Notes: generated by a model not told the origin, from the sequence alone. A stretch of DNA of 64,000 bases from Panicum virgatum (GCF_016808335.1 NC_053153.1:26832090-26896089); one strand, 5' to 3'; positions 46,243-57,375 are shown, counted from the stretch's first letter. Program-made: numbers and translations.

Positions 46243-47134
46243 GGGTGCATTTGGTTGGAGAGTGAGGTAGGATGGAGCGGTTCCATTCTTATTTTCGGCA
46301 TGGAGCGGTTCTTACTAGAGTTGTTTGGTTGGAGGGACGGAGCGGCTCTATTTATTATTTGGTTGGAGGGATGGGATGACAGAATTTTTAGATCTGTTAG
46401 CCTCCATTTGTGGGGCCTGGTCGCAGGTCATCTTCCTCCTCGAGCTCCTGAACACGCTGCCGTCGCTCGGGCCCTCCACCCCGGGTCCGCCGGTCTGCTA
46501 AGGTGCCCGCCCGCCCGCCATGGCAGCTGCAGACCCGCCGGCGGCGCGCTGATGGAGGAGCTCGTGGAGGAGGTCCTCCCGCAGTTGCCGCCGTCGGACC
46601 CATCCCGCCTCGTCGGCGCCGCGCTCGTCTGCCGGCGCTGGTGCGCGGTCGTCTCGGGCGCCGGCTTCCGTCGCCGGTTTCGGGAGCTCCATTGCGCACC
46701 GCCCCTGCTCGGCCTCCTCTGCAACGCCGGCATCGAGGCGCGCTTCGTCCCCGGCGCCGCCTTCCGCCTGCCCGGGCTCCCCGCAGGCGGCCTTCTCCGC
46801 GGCTGGCGCGCCCTCGACGCGCGCCACGGCCGCGTCCTCCTTCGCTGGGACCCCGCCCGCGAAGCCGCCAGCCCCGCGCTCGTCGTCTGGGACCGGCGCC
46901 GACCGGCGCCGGGACTTGCCGCCGCTGCCATGGGCATCCTACCCCTACAGCTACAGCTAGAGAGGGAGCGAGCGAACGGCGCGAGACGGCTCGGTAAGCC
47001 CGATTTTGCCGGACCGAGCCATCCCGAATCTGCACCGAATATTCGGTCACGGGAATCGCTCCATCCTTAGGCTCTTGAACCAAACATGGGATGGAATGGG
47101 TCCGTTCCAGTCCGCTCGTCAACCAAACAGACCC
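46243..47134 (+). mobile_element. PIF/Harbinger-like element carrying an F-box gene fragment
   Basis: Left end GGGTGCATTTGGTTGGAG and right end, reverse complemented, GGGTCTGTTTGGTTGACG. It is flanked by TAA at 46240-46242 and 47135-47137. Subterminal GGATGGAGCGGTTCC and GGAATGGGTCCGTTCC-like repeats occur on both sides. The core (46500-46920) is a host gene fragment, so this is a gene-capturing (Pack-type) element of 892 bp. Confidence 0.85.
46552..46920 (+). pseudogene. captured F-box protein fragment
   Basis: The frame from the ATG at 46552 reads MEELVEEVLPQLPPSDPSRL and then VGAALVCRRWCAVVSG, a clear F-box with the LP, D/P-S-L and W-R hallmarks of the Skp1-binding fold. It is followed by a FRRRFRELH segment typical of large grass F-box families. 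The frame continues to 47070, but its last part is transposon sequence. A short upstream frame starting at 46520 (MAAADPPAAR) overlaps the ATG (TGATG) and probably belonged to the original N-terminus before a one-base change. Only the N-terminal part of the parent gene is present; it is a fragment, not a working E3 subunit. Confidence 0.8.
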
Positions 47135-47285
47135 TAAGAAGATATATACTGGTCGGTAGCAGTGTTTCTGCTGAGATATGAACATGTGTAACGAAGGATG
47201 GTGCTGCAATCACGCATTGCTAGTTAAAAAAAACATGAACTGTAATAGTGTAATTAAGCTTGTCCCAGATGCTGCTGGCGGTTCA

Positions 47286-48260
47286 TCATATCCTCGGGTT
47301 GTCGCACACGTTGCTGCTGCTGCTGCTGCTGCGCCTGCACCTCGTCGTTGCAGGATCCGGCAGCATGAGCTTCATCTCCCTCACCCCTAAAATGGACGGA
47401 ACGGTAATATTAGATCCGATCCACGGGTGATGGCAGACGGGGCATGCTTGTTTCTCCATCGGAAACAGACGTACTGTACCTTGGAGTCGCGACACGCGCT
47501 GGACGACCCTGCTGATGCATCTGCCGCAGTAGCCCAGCCCGGCGATCCTGACCTCCGCCGCCCACCCCGGCGGATGCAAAAGACCATCCATTTTATTTAT
47601 AGCACTAGAAGAATCCTGCTCGAGAATCGAAATCTTGGACGCGGACCAACCTGTTCTTGCGCCTGCCTCCCGGAGATTTCCTCCGCCGCCTGCTGTTGCT
47701 GCTGCGCCGCCGTCCTCTCCGGGACCGGCCTCACCTGCGCGGCCGTCGATCTCCCTCGCGCGCGCACTAGTTGGCGCTCACGTGGCGTTGCCGCCGCCGC
47801 GGCGCTTCGCTCTTGGGCGCCGCTCCTGCCTTCCCTGACGACCGTGACGGGCCTCCTCGTCCTGACCTGGACGCTCGTCGCCACCGCCGCCGCGTCCGCC
47901 GTCCCGGTGACCGAAACCCGGCTCGCCTCCACGTCCGTCGCGACCTTGTCCACCCCTGCACGACGGACGGAACGAGCGAGTCCCATGAGAAGATAAGTAG
48001 CATAGAATCAGCAATTCTCCGGCGCTGAGAGAGAGTCCGCGCGCGAACGTACCTGGGATGTCCATTACGACGCTCTCGATCTTCGCGGCGCAGGACGCGC
48101 AGTGCAGGTGCGGCGCGGGCGACGCGCCGGCGTACTCCTCGTCCGAGCCGGCGACGAGAGCGGCGTGGTGCTCGTCCGTCGCGGCGCCGAGGACGGCGGC
48201 GGTCGTCGACTTCCGGCAGCTGCGGAAGGGGATGATTATCATGTCCTTGTTCCGCCGCAT
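47286..48260 (-). CDS. diverged HMA protein, HIPP-like, no CaaX
   Basis: Predicted exons on the minus strand: 48053-48260, 47651-47955, 47480-47552 and 47286-47386, in frame to 228 residues. The intron after 48053 splits the same glycine codon as in the two HIPP genes, as does the last intron. HMA1 has HLHCASC (C54, C57), but the first beta strand, normally P-x-V-L-x-M/V-D, is replaced by an A/P-rich segment after an unusual 50-residue N-terminus. HMA2 is reduced to VRIAGLGYCGRCISRVVQRV plus a short remnant and lacks its second half. The protein ends VCDNPRI, so there is no CaaX. The third-exon acceptor is weak. If the second exon reads through, the protein stops at 47597 after HMA1. It could be a functional divergent copy or a decaying one. 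Confidence 0.6.
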
Positions 48261-48525
48261 GCTTGATCGCTCCTACTTGCGTCTGCTGTCGATCGCTTGC
48301 CTGAGTTTTTGTGACAATCGCCGGTCGCTGAGCCTGGACCGCTGTCCCAAGTAAAAATGGGATTTCCTTCCCAAAATGGGATTTTTTGTGTGAAACATTC
48401 CAAATAAAAATGATATTTCCTTCCTGCACGGTACTGCATGCGCAGCCGCTAGCGTGATTCGTAGATCTCCGACACGGTTTCGGTTGCCTGCATCTCCAAT
48501 TTAGCCCGATCCATATGCGTGGCAC

Positions 48526-48662
48526 CAGTGGTGGAGCTTGGTCTCCGATTTCAGGAGAAAGAGGGGGCCTCTTTTTGCTACAGTAATGAACAGTATTATG
48601 TGTAAAATTTGCAAAGACAGGGGGGCATGGACCCCTTTGGCCCTCACTAAGCTCCGCCATTG
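48526..48662. mobile_element. short hAT-type MITE, 137 bp
   Basis: Ends CAGTGGTGGAGCTTGG and, reverse complemented, CAATGGCGGAGCTTAG, with a perfect 8-bp duplication CGTGGCAC at 48518-48525 and 48663-48670. It lies 266 bp upstream of the HMA gene at 47286-48260. Confidence 0.83.
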
Positions 48663-48875
48663 CGTGGCACCTTGTCCGTTGGTGGGTACGTACAGAGCCA
48701 CAGCAGCGTGGATCCCAGCGCCGCGGACACGGTCGTGGCGCCGTCGGCCGCCGAGGGGAGCGGCCAGCGTTGCAGGGCACCGCGGTGGCAAGGTCAAGGA
48801 AGCTGGATGCCATAAGATTATCTGCACTCATGTTACTCTATATCATTCCTCTAAAAAAAATATTCTGTCTTGTTC

Positions 48876-49430
48876 TGTTGACGCAAATCTCGGTCAACAC
48901 ACGAACGCACTAGATCGTGCGGCGCGAGAAAGAGCTCGATGCAGCTCTCTGCGTGGAGCGGTCAGACCGGTCTAATGTACCGGTCAGACCGGTCGCCGGT
49001 GAGAATCGGCGACGGCCGACGAACACAAACCCGGGAGGGACCCCGTCAGGGTAGGCGCACGTAGGGTTGTTCTAGGATCGGCAGGCCACCTAGAACGCCT
49101 TCAAACGTCGCGGAGGCGAAGGAAGAACAGCAGATGGGGTTGGAAAAGCTAGGGTTTGGAGAAGAAGATAAAAAGTAGAGTTTGTATTGATTTTGTTCGA
49201 TTGTATCTTCTAATCGGCCGTGACTCTTTATATTTATAGGGTGGGGTGGACTTATCTCGCAAGAAATCCTGTTTACAGATCTAAATCTATAAAAATCTCT
49301 AGTTGTACTCGGACTCCACCTGGACCGGTCAGACCGGTCGGCCCCTGCCGGACAGGCCACAGTGCCTTGACCGGTCATACCGCTCGGTCATACCGGTCAG
49401 ACCGGTTGGTGCCAATTTTGGCTGTCAACA
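48876..49430 (-). repeat. 3' LTR (left in window)
   Basis: 555 bp, starting TGTTGACGC and ending GGCTGTCAACA. It lacks the 22-bp unit found in the other LTR. Confidence 0.93.
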
Positions 49431-49450
49431 TATGCCCCCCTGTTTTTTGG
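49431..49450 (-). promoter_or_regulatory. polypurine tract of the retrotransposon
   Basis: Minus strand reads AAAACAGGGGGGCATA directly before the 3' LTR, the expected position of the plus-strand primer. Confidence 0.7.
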
Positions 49451-49532
49451 TAAAGCTTGCTTACCAAAAAACATTCTTCTGAGCCAAAATTGTCTAAGGG
49501 CGATGATTAACACTACATCGGCCATGTTTTGC

Positions 49533-50160
49533 TCAAGTCAATGTTGAAACAACTTGTTTGGGCCGCCACACCTTCTTCATTGTCGCTGACGTCTTCGGCA
49601 CGGTCTCCACTTGTTGTCCCATTGTCTCCTTCTTGCGCATACGTTGCAGCCTTCGCTTCTGAGTATGAGACAAACCTGAGGGACACCACCTCGGCTGTAA
49701 ATACTTTGAATCTTGCTCCTTGCTCTTCCCATTCTCTTTGCTGCAATCAACATCTTGCTTGCCCGGATTATTGCTAGCAACAATCGGTCTTTGTAATAAT
49801 GCATGATTTGGATACATAGGAGGATATTGAATATAATATGATTGCATATGCATCCCACTATAATCCATAGGTGTATAAAAATAAGGATACCAACAATACC
49901 ATGGAGCAATCGGTCCACTAGATGAAGTATAATTACTTTGACTCGATTGCTCTTGATGTCTTGACGATGATTCCGTATCCTTGACTTTGCTTGATGGCCC
50001 CTTCTGTCTCTGAGCACTCCCTTCCTTCTCATATTTAGCTAAGAGTTCTTTAAAACTCGGTCTTGTCTTAATTTTGGAGGAGTTCCCAGATTTATTGGGC
50101 GCACCGGTCAGACCGGTCCCATGATCGGTCAGACCGGTCGAACCGGTCAGACCGCCGCTG
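49533..50160 (-). pseudogene. gag C-terminal region, out of frame
   Basis: In a frame different from the upstream gag ORF, the minus strand encodes a Y/P-rich segment and then QPRWCPSGLSHTQKRRLQRM, a phrase typical of the C-terminal part of some grass gypsy gag-pol products. It stops at 49533. This is the displaced continuation of gag after a frameshift or a natural stop near 50168. Confidence 0.5.
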
Positions 50161-50167
50161 TGGCCGG

Positions 50168-51493
50168 TCAGACCGGTCGACTTGTTGTCGGCCTTCTTCT
50201 TGTCTTGCCCCCGAGTGTTTTTACACCTTGAGGGATCTCCTGTGTTAGCTTCTTTTCAAGTCTTTCATCACCAATAACTACATTCTTCCCCTTGGTTGAT
50301 TCGGCTTGACTCGGCCGAACTAGCACTTTAGGATTATTCAATTCTAACATATGGACCGGGAAAGGAGTCTGATCAATTTGCATATTAGAAAGAACCAATC
50401 GTCCTTCATTAATGGCCGATTGAATTTGTCTACGTAACACATTGCAATCATTAGTAGCATGTGAGAAAGTATTATGAAATTTGCAATATGCTCGCTGCTT
50501 CAACTCTTCAGGCGGCGGTAGAGTATGCGACATCTTGACATATCCAATCCTATATAACTCATCAAATATTCTCTCGCACTTGGATACATCAAAAGTAAAT
50601 CGTTCATCTTGCCGATTTTTCTGAATCGGCTTAAGAGCAGAACAAGTAAATGGTTTAGCTTGAGATGGCCAAGCAAACTCAACAGCATACACATCATTAG
50701 ACTCATCGTCCGAACAATTTGAATTGCATTCTAAAGTATGCACACTAGAACGATGATGTTTATGAGACTCTTGAGGCTCTTTGCTTCGGCTTTCTATAGC
50801 CAAAGCTCTTTGATGCACCTGAGTAACGGTAAAGAAATCATAGCCCTCTAATCTTTCTTTAATATGAGAGCGCAAGCCATTAAAAGCCAAATCAGCTAAA
50901 TCCTTTTCTGCAATATTCACACTAAAGCATCGGTTTTTTGTATCGCGGAATCGTCTTATATAATCATTGACAGATTCATCACGCGATTGTCTAACCGATG
51001 TTAAGTGAGACAATTTAAGCTCATCATGCCCACAGAAAAAGTGCTCATGGAACTTCTGCTCTAATTGTTCCCATGAACCAATAGAATTAGGTGCCAAAGA
51101 TGAAAACCATGAGAAAGCGGTTCCAGTTAGAGATAAAGAAAATAAACGCACTTTCAACTCGTTTATTGAACCAGCTTCTCCTAATTGGGCAAGATACTGA
51201 CTAATATGTTCAAATGTACTCCTAGTATCTTCCCCACTGAATTTAACAAACTCAGGCAACCTAAAACTAGCAGGGTATGCAACCGAATCAAACGAAGTAG
51301 GATACGACTTTTGGTATGTGCGGGTTTTGCTTCTAACATCCACTCCAAAACTTTCTCTAAGCAGATTAGCCAAATCATTCTTATAATGACTAAGCATTTT
51401 ATCAAAATTACTTGAAGAATTTATAATGGGGATGTGGGTTCCCGATCTTCCGTCAGGTTCTGGATAACTCTCGTTGTAGGCGGAGCGAGACAC
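50168..51493 (-). CDS. retrotransposon gag protein (central domain)
   Basis: 441 codons. Residues about 75-190 contain the retrotransposon gag fold: LPEFVKFSGEDTRSTFEHIS near the start, then FSWFSSL and EQLEQKFHEHF, the usual W and F-rich helices of Ty3-gypsy gag. A later C/H pair (AYCKFHNTFSHATNDC) is the plant-gypsy pattern following gag. The N-terminus seems to lie in a separate frame at 52162-52953, separated by a foreign block. No pol follows, so the product could only assemble with an autonomous partner. Confidence 0.82.
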   Translation of the reverse strand: MSRSAYNESYPEPDGRSGTHIPIINSSSNFDKMLSHYKNDLANLLRESFGVDVRSKTRTYQKSYPTSFDSVAYPASFRLPEFVKFSGEDTRSTFEHISQYLAQLGEAGSINELKVRLFSLSLTGTAFSWFSSLAPNSIGSWEQLEQKFHEHFFCGHDELKLSHLTSVRQSRDESVNDYIRRFRDTKNRCFSVNIAEKDLADLAFNGLRSHIKERLEGYDFFTVTQVHQRALAIESRSKEPQESHKHHRSSVHTLECNSNCSDDESNDVYAVEFAWPSQAKPFTCSALKPIQKNRQDERFTFDVSKCERIFDELYRIGYVKMSHTLPPPEELKQRAYCKFHNTFSHATNDCNVLRRQIQSAINEGRLVLSNMQIDQTPFPVHMLELNNPKVLVRPSQAESTKGKNVVIGDERLEKKLTQEIPQGVKTLGGKTRRRPTTSRPV

Positions 51494-51494
51494 A

Positions 51495-52180
51495 CCGATC
51501 CGGCTTCAGATCCTAAGACCCGAATCCAGCAATCTTAGCACCACAACTCCTCTGGTTATCAACCGTGTCACAACCCGGTTGACCTCGCCAAGAAGGCTAA
51601 TCCCTGCAAGCGCAACGAAGAACACAAGCAAGAACTCGAAAGAAACGCAGCTCAAATAGAGTGACTCTGCAGATGAATGATTAATCTCACAAGTTGGGGT
51701 TTCACAAACCGATGAACGGCGACAACTGTTCTTGACAGAATGAATCTAAGCAAAACCCAAGTAACCTAATGGCGGCTGCTGTGTATATAGAAGAGAGAGG
51801 CTAGGGGGGCGGCCAAGGGGGTGGCCGGGCAACCCTAGGGAGTACAAGGCCTTCGGGCCCAAAAACTGGCGTCGCTGCATCCAGGCAGATTCTGGTCGTC
51901 ATGTTGTTTCGACGATTCCTGTCGACTCCGAGCGTATTTTGATATGGGATCAGTTGGGTTGGAAAGCTTATCTCCTTAGCTTTCCAACGATATATAGAAC
52001 GCCCAAAACGAAGCCCGTATGTGGCCTGGGCGTCCGTTTTCGTGAGGCCTGCTCCTGCAGTCCGAACCGGACTCGCGAATAAATCGGACTTCAATGTGGA
52101 TTGGGCTTTGAACTCTATCTTCGCTTGGGCCTTGGTCATATGTGTATTGGTCATGTCCTCATCAATTTGGCTGTGTGGAT
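51495..52180. mobile_element. foreign block inserted in gag, probable solo LTR
   Basis: Separates the two gag frames and looks unlike the rest. It contains GTGTATATAGAAGAGAG (TATA-like), many CCGAACC and AACCGGAC words, and sequence typical of dispersed grass LTRs. I could not find a convincing target duplication, so the ends are approximate. Confidence 0.35.
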
Positions 52181-52953
52181 GTAGATACCTCTCGCTGGTT
52201 TGAAACAAACTGACCGGATGGACCGGTCGGACCGGTCGGTACGACCGGTCGAACCGGTTGGGGGGTACCGATCTGACCGGGCTGATATACTGGTCTGACC
52301 GGTCTCTGCCGGTTTTGCCAACGCTGCACATATCGGTCGAACATCTCGTCGGAGATAGGACCGGGGTGTGGCACTGAATTCCTGGAGATTTCTGGTGGTG
52401 TGTACTGAACAATCTCGTTCGTTCGGCTATTGTTGGCCGAACCAGGAATACTCATAATAGGATCAGTGTATGTGGGTATAACAGTTTGACCACTGAAATA
52501 ATTTATCGGCATCCCATATTGAGGTTGACTCGTAGGAGATGCTTCCGATGGTTGAGGAACATAAAATTCAGAAGTAGAAACAGATAGAGGTTCATCGGCT
52601 GATTCCGGTTTCTTACCAGCCGATTCCCTTTCCTTAGAGCTAAGCCAATTAACCCAATAAACATCACGCTCAGCTAACAATTTCTGAATTTGTTCCATAG
52701 TAACAACAGAAGGTGGAGCAATTGCAGCAGGTGTTACCTCGGTAGATGCATCCGAGGAGGTAGAAGTGAAGTCGATCTCTTTGATCTTGGTGACTTTGCC
52801 GCATCGACCGACCTTGATGCTCGCAAGTGCCGCTTGTAGATCTTCTTCATCACGCTTCTTCTTGCGCTCCTCCAGCAGCAAACGAACGTCCTCCGGAAGA
52901 TGCTCATATGAAGGGATGATGTTCTCCTTGTCGATTTCTGTGTTGGAACCCAT
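52162..52953 (-). pseudogene. gag N-terminal region
   Basis: A 263-codon frame with a charged helix (PEDVRLLLEERKKKRDEEDL) and a low-complexity P/S/T-rich tail with PVRPV and GPTG repeats encoded by CCGGTC-type motifs. It is the N-terminal part of gag, cut off from the rest by the block at about 51495-52180. The start ATG lies 47 bp from the primer-binding site, as expected for gag. Confidence 0.65.
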
Positions 52954-52999
52954 CTTCTTTGGAGTAGATTAGATCGGTTCTATTAACCAAGATCTTTCT

Positions 53000-53017
53000 T
53001 CCCCAGCGGAGTCGCCA
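53000..53017 (-). promoter_or_regulatory. primer-binding site
   Basis: Minus strand reads TGGCGACTCCGCTGGGGA, 7 bp inside the 5' LTR. It starts with TGG, as required to pair with a tRNA 3' CCA end. A tRNA-Arg primer is likely by analogy with known grass gypsy elements, but I could not verify it. Confidence 0.75.
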
Positions 53018-53024
53018 AAAAGTA

Positions 53025-53601
53025 TGTTGACGCAAATCTCGGTCAACACACGAACGCACTAGATCGTGCGGCGCGAGAAAGAGCTCGATGCAGCTCTCTG
53101 CGTGGAGCGGTCAGACCGGTCTAATGTATCGGTCAGACCGGTTGCCGGTGAGAATCGGCGACGGCCGACGAACGCAAACCCAGGAGGGACCCCGTCAGGG
53201 TAGGCGCACGTAGGGTTGTTCTAGGATCGGCAGGCCACCTAGAACGCCTTCAAACATCGCGGAGACGAAGGAAGAACAGCAGATGGGGTTGGAAAAGCTA
53301 GGGTTTGGAGAAGAAGATAAAAAGTAGAGTTTGTATTGATTTTGTTTGATTGTATCTTCTAATCGGCCATGACCCTTTATATTTATAGGGTGGGGTGGAC
53401 TTATCCCGCAAGAAATCCTGTTTACAGATCTAAATCTATAAAAATCTCTAGTTGTACTCGGACTCTACCTGGACCGGTCAGACCGGTCGGACCTACCAGT
53501 CAGACCGGTCGGCCCCTGCCGGACAGGCCACAGTGCCTTGACCGGTCAGACCGCTCGGTCATACCGGTCAGACTGGTTGGTGCCAATTTTGGCTGTCAAC
53601 A
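53025..53601 (-). repeat. 5' LTR (right in window)
   Basis: 577 bp. The extra 22 bp (53492-53514 region) duplicates a CAGACCGGTCGG-type unit. Confidence 0.93.
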
Positions 53602-55170
53602 TGTTCATCAAGATTCTCTATATCCTCCTTCCTCGCGATCGGCGGGCTCGGATCCGGCGCGCGGCCGCCGGCGGCCGGCGCCCCTCCTCCATCGCGGCCG
53701 GTGGTGTAACATCCCAAAAATCCATAAAATCAAATCACGCGCTAAGTTAAGTTTCAAAAAAAAAATTCGTCGTTGAGCTCAAAACCTCCTAAAAACCTGA
53801 ACCCTAACTCCCGAAAATCTTTCCTCTGTCCCGAACACCCGATATCCAACACCCGATCCAATTCGTCGTTTCCATCCTTTCTCTTTCGCCGACCGTACCT
53901 CGCTCTCTCTCTTTCCTCGCCGTCGTCCCATCCCGTGCCGCTCGGCGGCCTGTCGCCACGCATGACCGCCGACCGCGATTATCGCCGGCCGCACGCGCCG
54001 TTGCCTCCCCTGACCCGCGCGCCATGCCGCGCACGCCTCCCCTGGCCCGCGCACCCCGCGATCGCCGCCGAGAGAATCTCTCCCTCTCTCTCCTCTCTTT
54101 TCTTTTTTCCATTCTCCTTTTCTTTTTCCCATTTTTCTTTTCCCTTTCTCTTCTTTTCTTTTCTTTTCTTTCCTCCTCTCTCCTTTCTCCTCCCTGCCGC
54201 GCGCGCCTGGCCCGGCTCTCTCTCCCTCTGCCTCTCCTCTCCCGTGTTGCACACCCGAGCGCCGCCCGGCCCGACTTCCCCCTGGAGCTTCCCCCGCGCG
54301 CGCGCCTCTCCTCCCTGCCGTGCGCCACCCCGGCCGCTCCCTGCTCCCGCACCCTGCCGTGCCCACGCACCGCTCCCCGCCTCCTGTGCGCGCGCACCAC
54401 GCCGCCCCGACCACGCCCACGTTCACGCCCGGCCCGGCTCACCTTTCCCTCTCCCGCGCGCCGACCCTGCTCATCCGCCCGCACGCACGCGCGCGCCACC
54501 CCGGCCGACCCCACGCGCGGCCCGTGCACACGCACGCCGCGCGAGCCGCGACGCCACACAGCGCCCTGTCTCGCTGAGCCACTGTGCCGCTCGCCGCCTC
54601 GACGCGCACGCTTCGACGCCCGAGCCGCGACGCCGCACCGCCCGCGCGCACCCGCACCGCCTCGGCCCTCTACACACGCTCACCCGACGCCCCGAGCCGC
54701 GACGCCGCGTGGCCACGCCGCACGCCGTGCCGCCCGCCGCTGGAGCCCCGCCCTCGCCGCTCGCATCGTCGTTCCTATGCCGCACAGCGCCCGGCCCCGC
54801 CCACGTGCGCCGCCCTGTGCACGCTCACGCGTGACACTGCGTGGCCGCGCCACCCGCCGCACCGCGCGTCGCTGCCCTGCCCAGTGCACGCCTTGCACGC
54901 GCCCGCCGGCAGCACCGTGCCTCGCTGCTTGCGCCCGGCCCCGCCACGTGAAGCGAGCTCCGCCACGCACGCACGCCACCGCCGCTGCCACTCCCCTGTG
55001 CTCGCACAGTGCCGCTTGTGTCGCTCGCCGCCTGCCCGAGACATCACGTCGCCTGTGCTCACCTCGCCGCGCTCCACGACACCCGCGACCGGCCGAACGC
55101 CATTGAAGGCGTTCCGCGCCGCTCGCCGGCCGCCACCGCCGCACTCCGCCTCTCCAACGCCTTACCCGCC

Positions 55171-55178
55171 CTATAAAG
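55171..55178 (+). promoter_or_regulatory. TATA box of the solo LTR
   Basis: CTATAAAG in the context CGCCCTATAAAGAGGCC. A strong splice-donor-like CCAGGGTAAGAGG follows at about 55318-55332, suggesting a transcribed, spliced leader. Confidence 0.6.
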
Positions 55179-56085
55179 AGGCCCCTGCCCCGCCTCTGAG
55201 CCCCGCAACCGCCACCACCACGAGCCGCGCCTCCTCCCAAGCCCTAGCGCCGCTGCCGCACGCAACTCTGCTCGCCGCCCACCGGCCACCGCGGAGCCGC
55301 CCCCTCGCGCTGCCTCTGGCCAGGGTAAGAGGTGCATTGGGACCTCCCCGCCTCCCTCTCACCCCCTCCTCACCTTGGCCGCCGGGAAGCCCCACCGCAG
55401 CGCCTCCAAGGCCGCTGCCGCCTGCTGCCGCCCGCCGCCATGAAACCCTGCCCTGCGGGCCTCCTTCCTCAAAATCAAGGGGGGGAATCGACCCCTTGAA
55501 CCTCCCTGCCACTTTCCCCTCGCATCCCGACCACCCCCCGAGCCCCCAGGCCGCCGGCCCTGGCCGCCGCCGGCGAGCCGCCCTCCCTCCCCTGTTCTGC
55601 GGATGGGAGGAAGGAGAGGGGGGCATATTAGCCCAAAACCCCCTCCCCTCTCTTTTATTTATTAAAGAGACCTTCCACCCTTTGGCTATTATGCAAAAGC
55701 ATCCCTGCCTTTTATGATATTCACAAACAAACCCTTCCACTGTGCAACATATTTATAAATAAACCCCTGACTCTTTTTAGAATGACCCAAATAGTTTCTA
55801 AAATACAAACCAAGCCCCTGCCTTCTCAAATCTAATTACAAACAAGTCCCTGGACCCTTATTTAACCCCTGAACCTTCCTGTAACCAATCATTTCATGCG
55901 CCAAACGACCTCGGATCTACCTAAAACTTTATCATGCCTCTTATGACATAGTTTTGTCCATGCCATTAGGAAACCGCAAGAAAATATTACTCCGAACTCC
56001 ATATCTTAATTATTTCCGATTCGAGCTCAACGATAAAACTTTTATTTCTTTTTCTTCATTGTGTGTTTGTTTGTATGCGTCATAG

Positions 56086-56214
56086 ACCACGGTGTTAACG
56101 AAGGAGAGCCCGTAGACGAGCAGTACTACGAGCCAGCGAACGAGGACCAGTTCCGCGACCCCGAACCCGAAGGACAGTGCTTCGACCAGGACCTCCCGGA
56201 AAGCTTCGAAGACG
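56086..56214 (+). other. exon-like piece of LTR-encoded acidic ORF, 5' part
   Basis: Follows a T-rich tract ending ATGCGTCATAG (acceptor-like). The frame reads HGVNEGEPVDEQYYEPANED and continues acidic to ESFED. A GGCAAGT donor-like sequence (GC-AG type) follows at 56214-56220, which would join in frame to the piece at 57341. It is homologous to 17193-17287. No Met is seen, so the true start is unknown. Confidence 0.5.
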
Positions 56215-57340
56215 GCAAGTTCAATCTCATCCTTTGATGCATGTTTTGTCCCAGTTTTTATAAACACAACCTATTGGCCTGTTTTACAAAATTGCATATG
56301 TTTTGCTTGATGAAAACACGATTGGATAGCCACCCCTTGATTTGTTACGACCATTCCTTGACCACCTAGATTAACGTCTGAATGTGTTGTTTGGACGTTA
56401 ATCACTGCCAGAACGCTACACTTAGGACCTCATACTCAATACAACTTGTTTTATAAAGAAAATGTGTGCGTGTGTGTGGGAAGGGATAAAAGTGGATTTT
56501 CGAAAGATGAGTTTAGACGGGATGGATGTCATTTCTGTGTGATTTGCCGATTGGTGTGCTCGTGCCTGTGTGGCAGGGCAAGGAAGGGAGATATCCATCT
56601 TGTCACAACTAAGGACCGAGTTGATGTGTCATCTCACCTAACTCCACTATCGTGCAAACCACTCGACCGTTGTATGGGCAACGACTTAGCATAAACCCCA
56701 CTAGTTAGTCTGATAGCCATCAGGAGAGCTGAGAGCAACGGGTGATCAAGGAGAAGGGATTAGCTCTGTGTGAATTATGCCCCAGTTAAAACCTCTGTGT
56801 GATAGGTCAATAACCCCTTGGTGCATCCCGTGATGGCTAGTCAGGTCTAGCTAAGGTGGGTAATGGCTTTGTTGGGATCTGCACCGACACTAAGGTGATC
56901 GTGTTGTGGTACCCCGCTTGTGGGTAAAGTTGCACACCTCTGCAGAGTTAAGAATCTATTCGAATAGCCGTGCCCACGGTACTGGGCGAGTTACGGTGTG
57001 GTCACATAACTAGTGTTTACTTTGAGATGGGTTGGCGTGAGTTGTTTTGGAAATGTGTCCAGCAGTTGTACCGTGTGCTACGGCGGATGAGGAGTCCGGT
57101 AGCAGCTTAAAACTTGGATCCTGTGTGGATCAACCCCTCGTGTTACTCGGTACAAGAAAACTGGTTTTGGAAAATGCTTTCTTTCAAATGAACCCCTGCA
57201 TAAAAATATTGCTTTCCGCAAATCAAACCCTAGCCTTATCCTTGATTTACCCTGTGCATGTTATTATGTTATTCCCCCTCCGTGGGTGTGGTTGGACTTG
57301 TTAAGTATGTTTGTACTCACCCCACTCTTTATTTTTACAG

Positions 57341-57375
57341 AAGATCCAGACTTTGTACCTGACGACGTTGAATAG
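57341..57375 (+). other. exon-like piece of LTR-encoded acidic ORF, 3' part
   Basis: Preceded by CTCTTTATTTTTACAG (acceptor-like). Joined in frame to the 5' piece it reads EDEDPDFVPDDVE then stop. The matching piece in the other LTR copy is at 14716-14795 and has an extra 15 or so C-terminal residues. Confidence 0.5.

Larger units (their letters stand above)
48876..53601 (-). mobile_element. gag-only LTR retrotransposon
   Basis: 4726 bp bounded by TGTTC at 48871-48875 and 53602-53606. Two LTRs (48876-49430, 555 bp; 53025-53601, 577 bp) start TGTTGACGC and end GGCTGTCAACA. By hand count they differ at 13 positions, 12 of them transitions, plus one 22-bp extra unit in the right LTR. Inside, on the minus strand, are a primer-binding site, gag-type sequence and a polypurine tract. 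I find no protease, reverse transcriptase, RNase H or integrase, so it must depend on a helper. CGGTCAGACCGGTC motifs occur in the LTRs and in the interior. The closeness of the LTRs suggests an insertion around one million years old under usual grass rates. Confidence 0.93.

Noticed and set aside
53773..55717. Overlapping plus-strand frames of 353, 360 and 377 codons
   Set aside because: They lie in the C-rich part of a solo LTR, overlap one another in different phases and have no domain.
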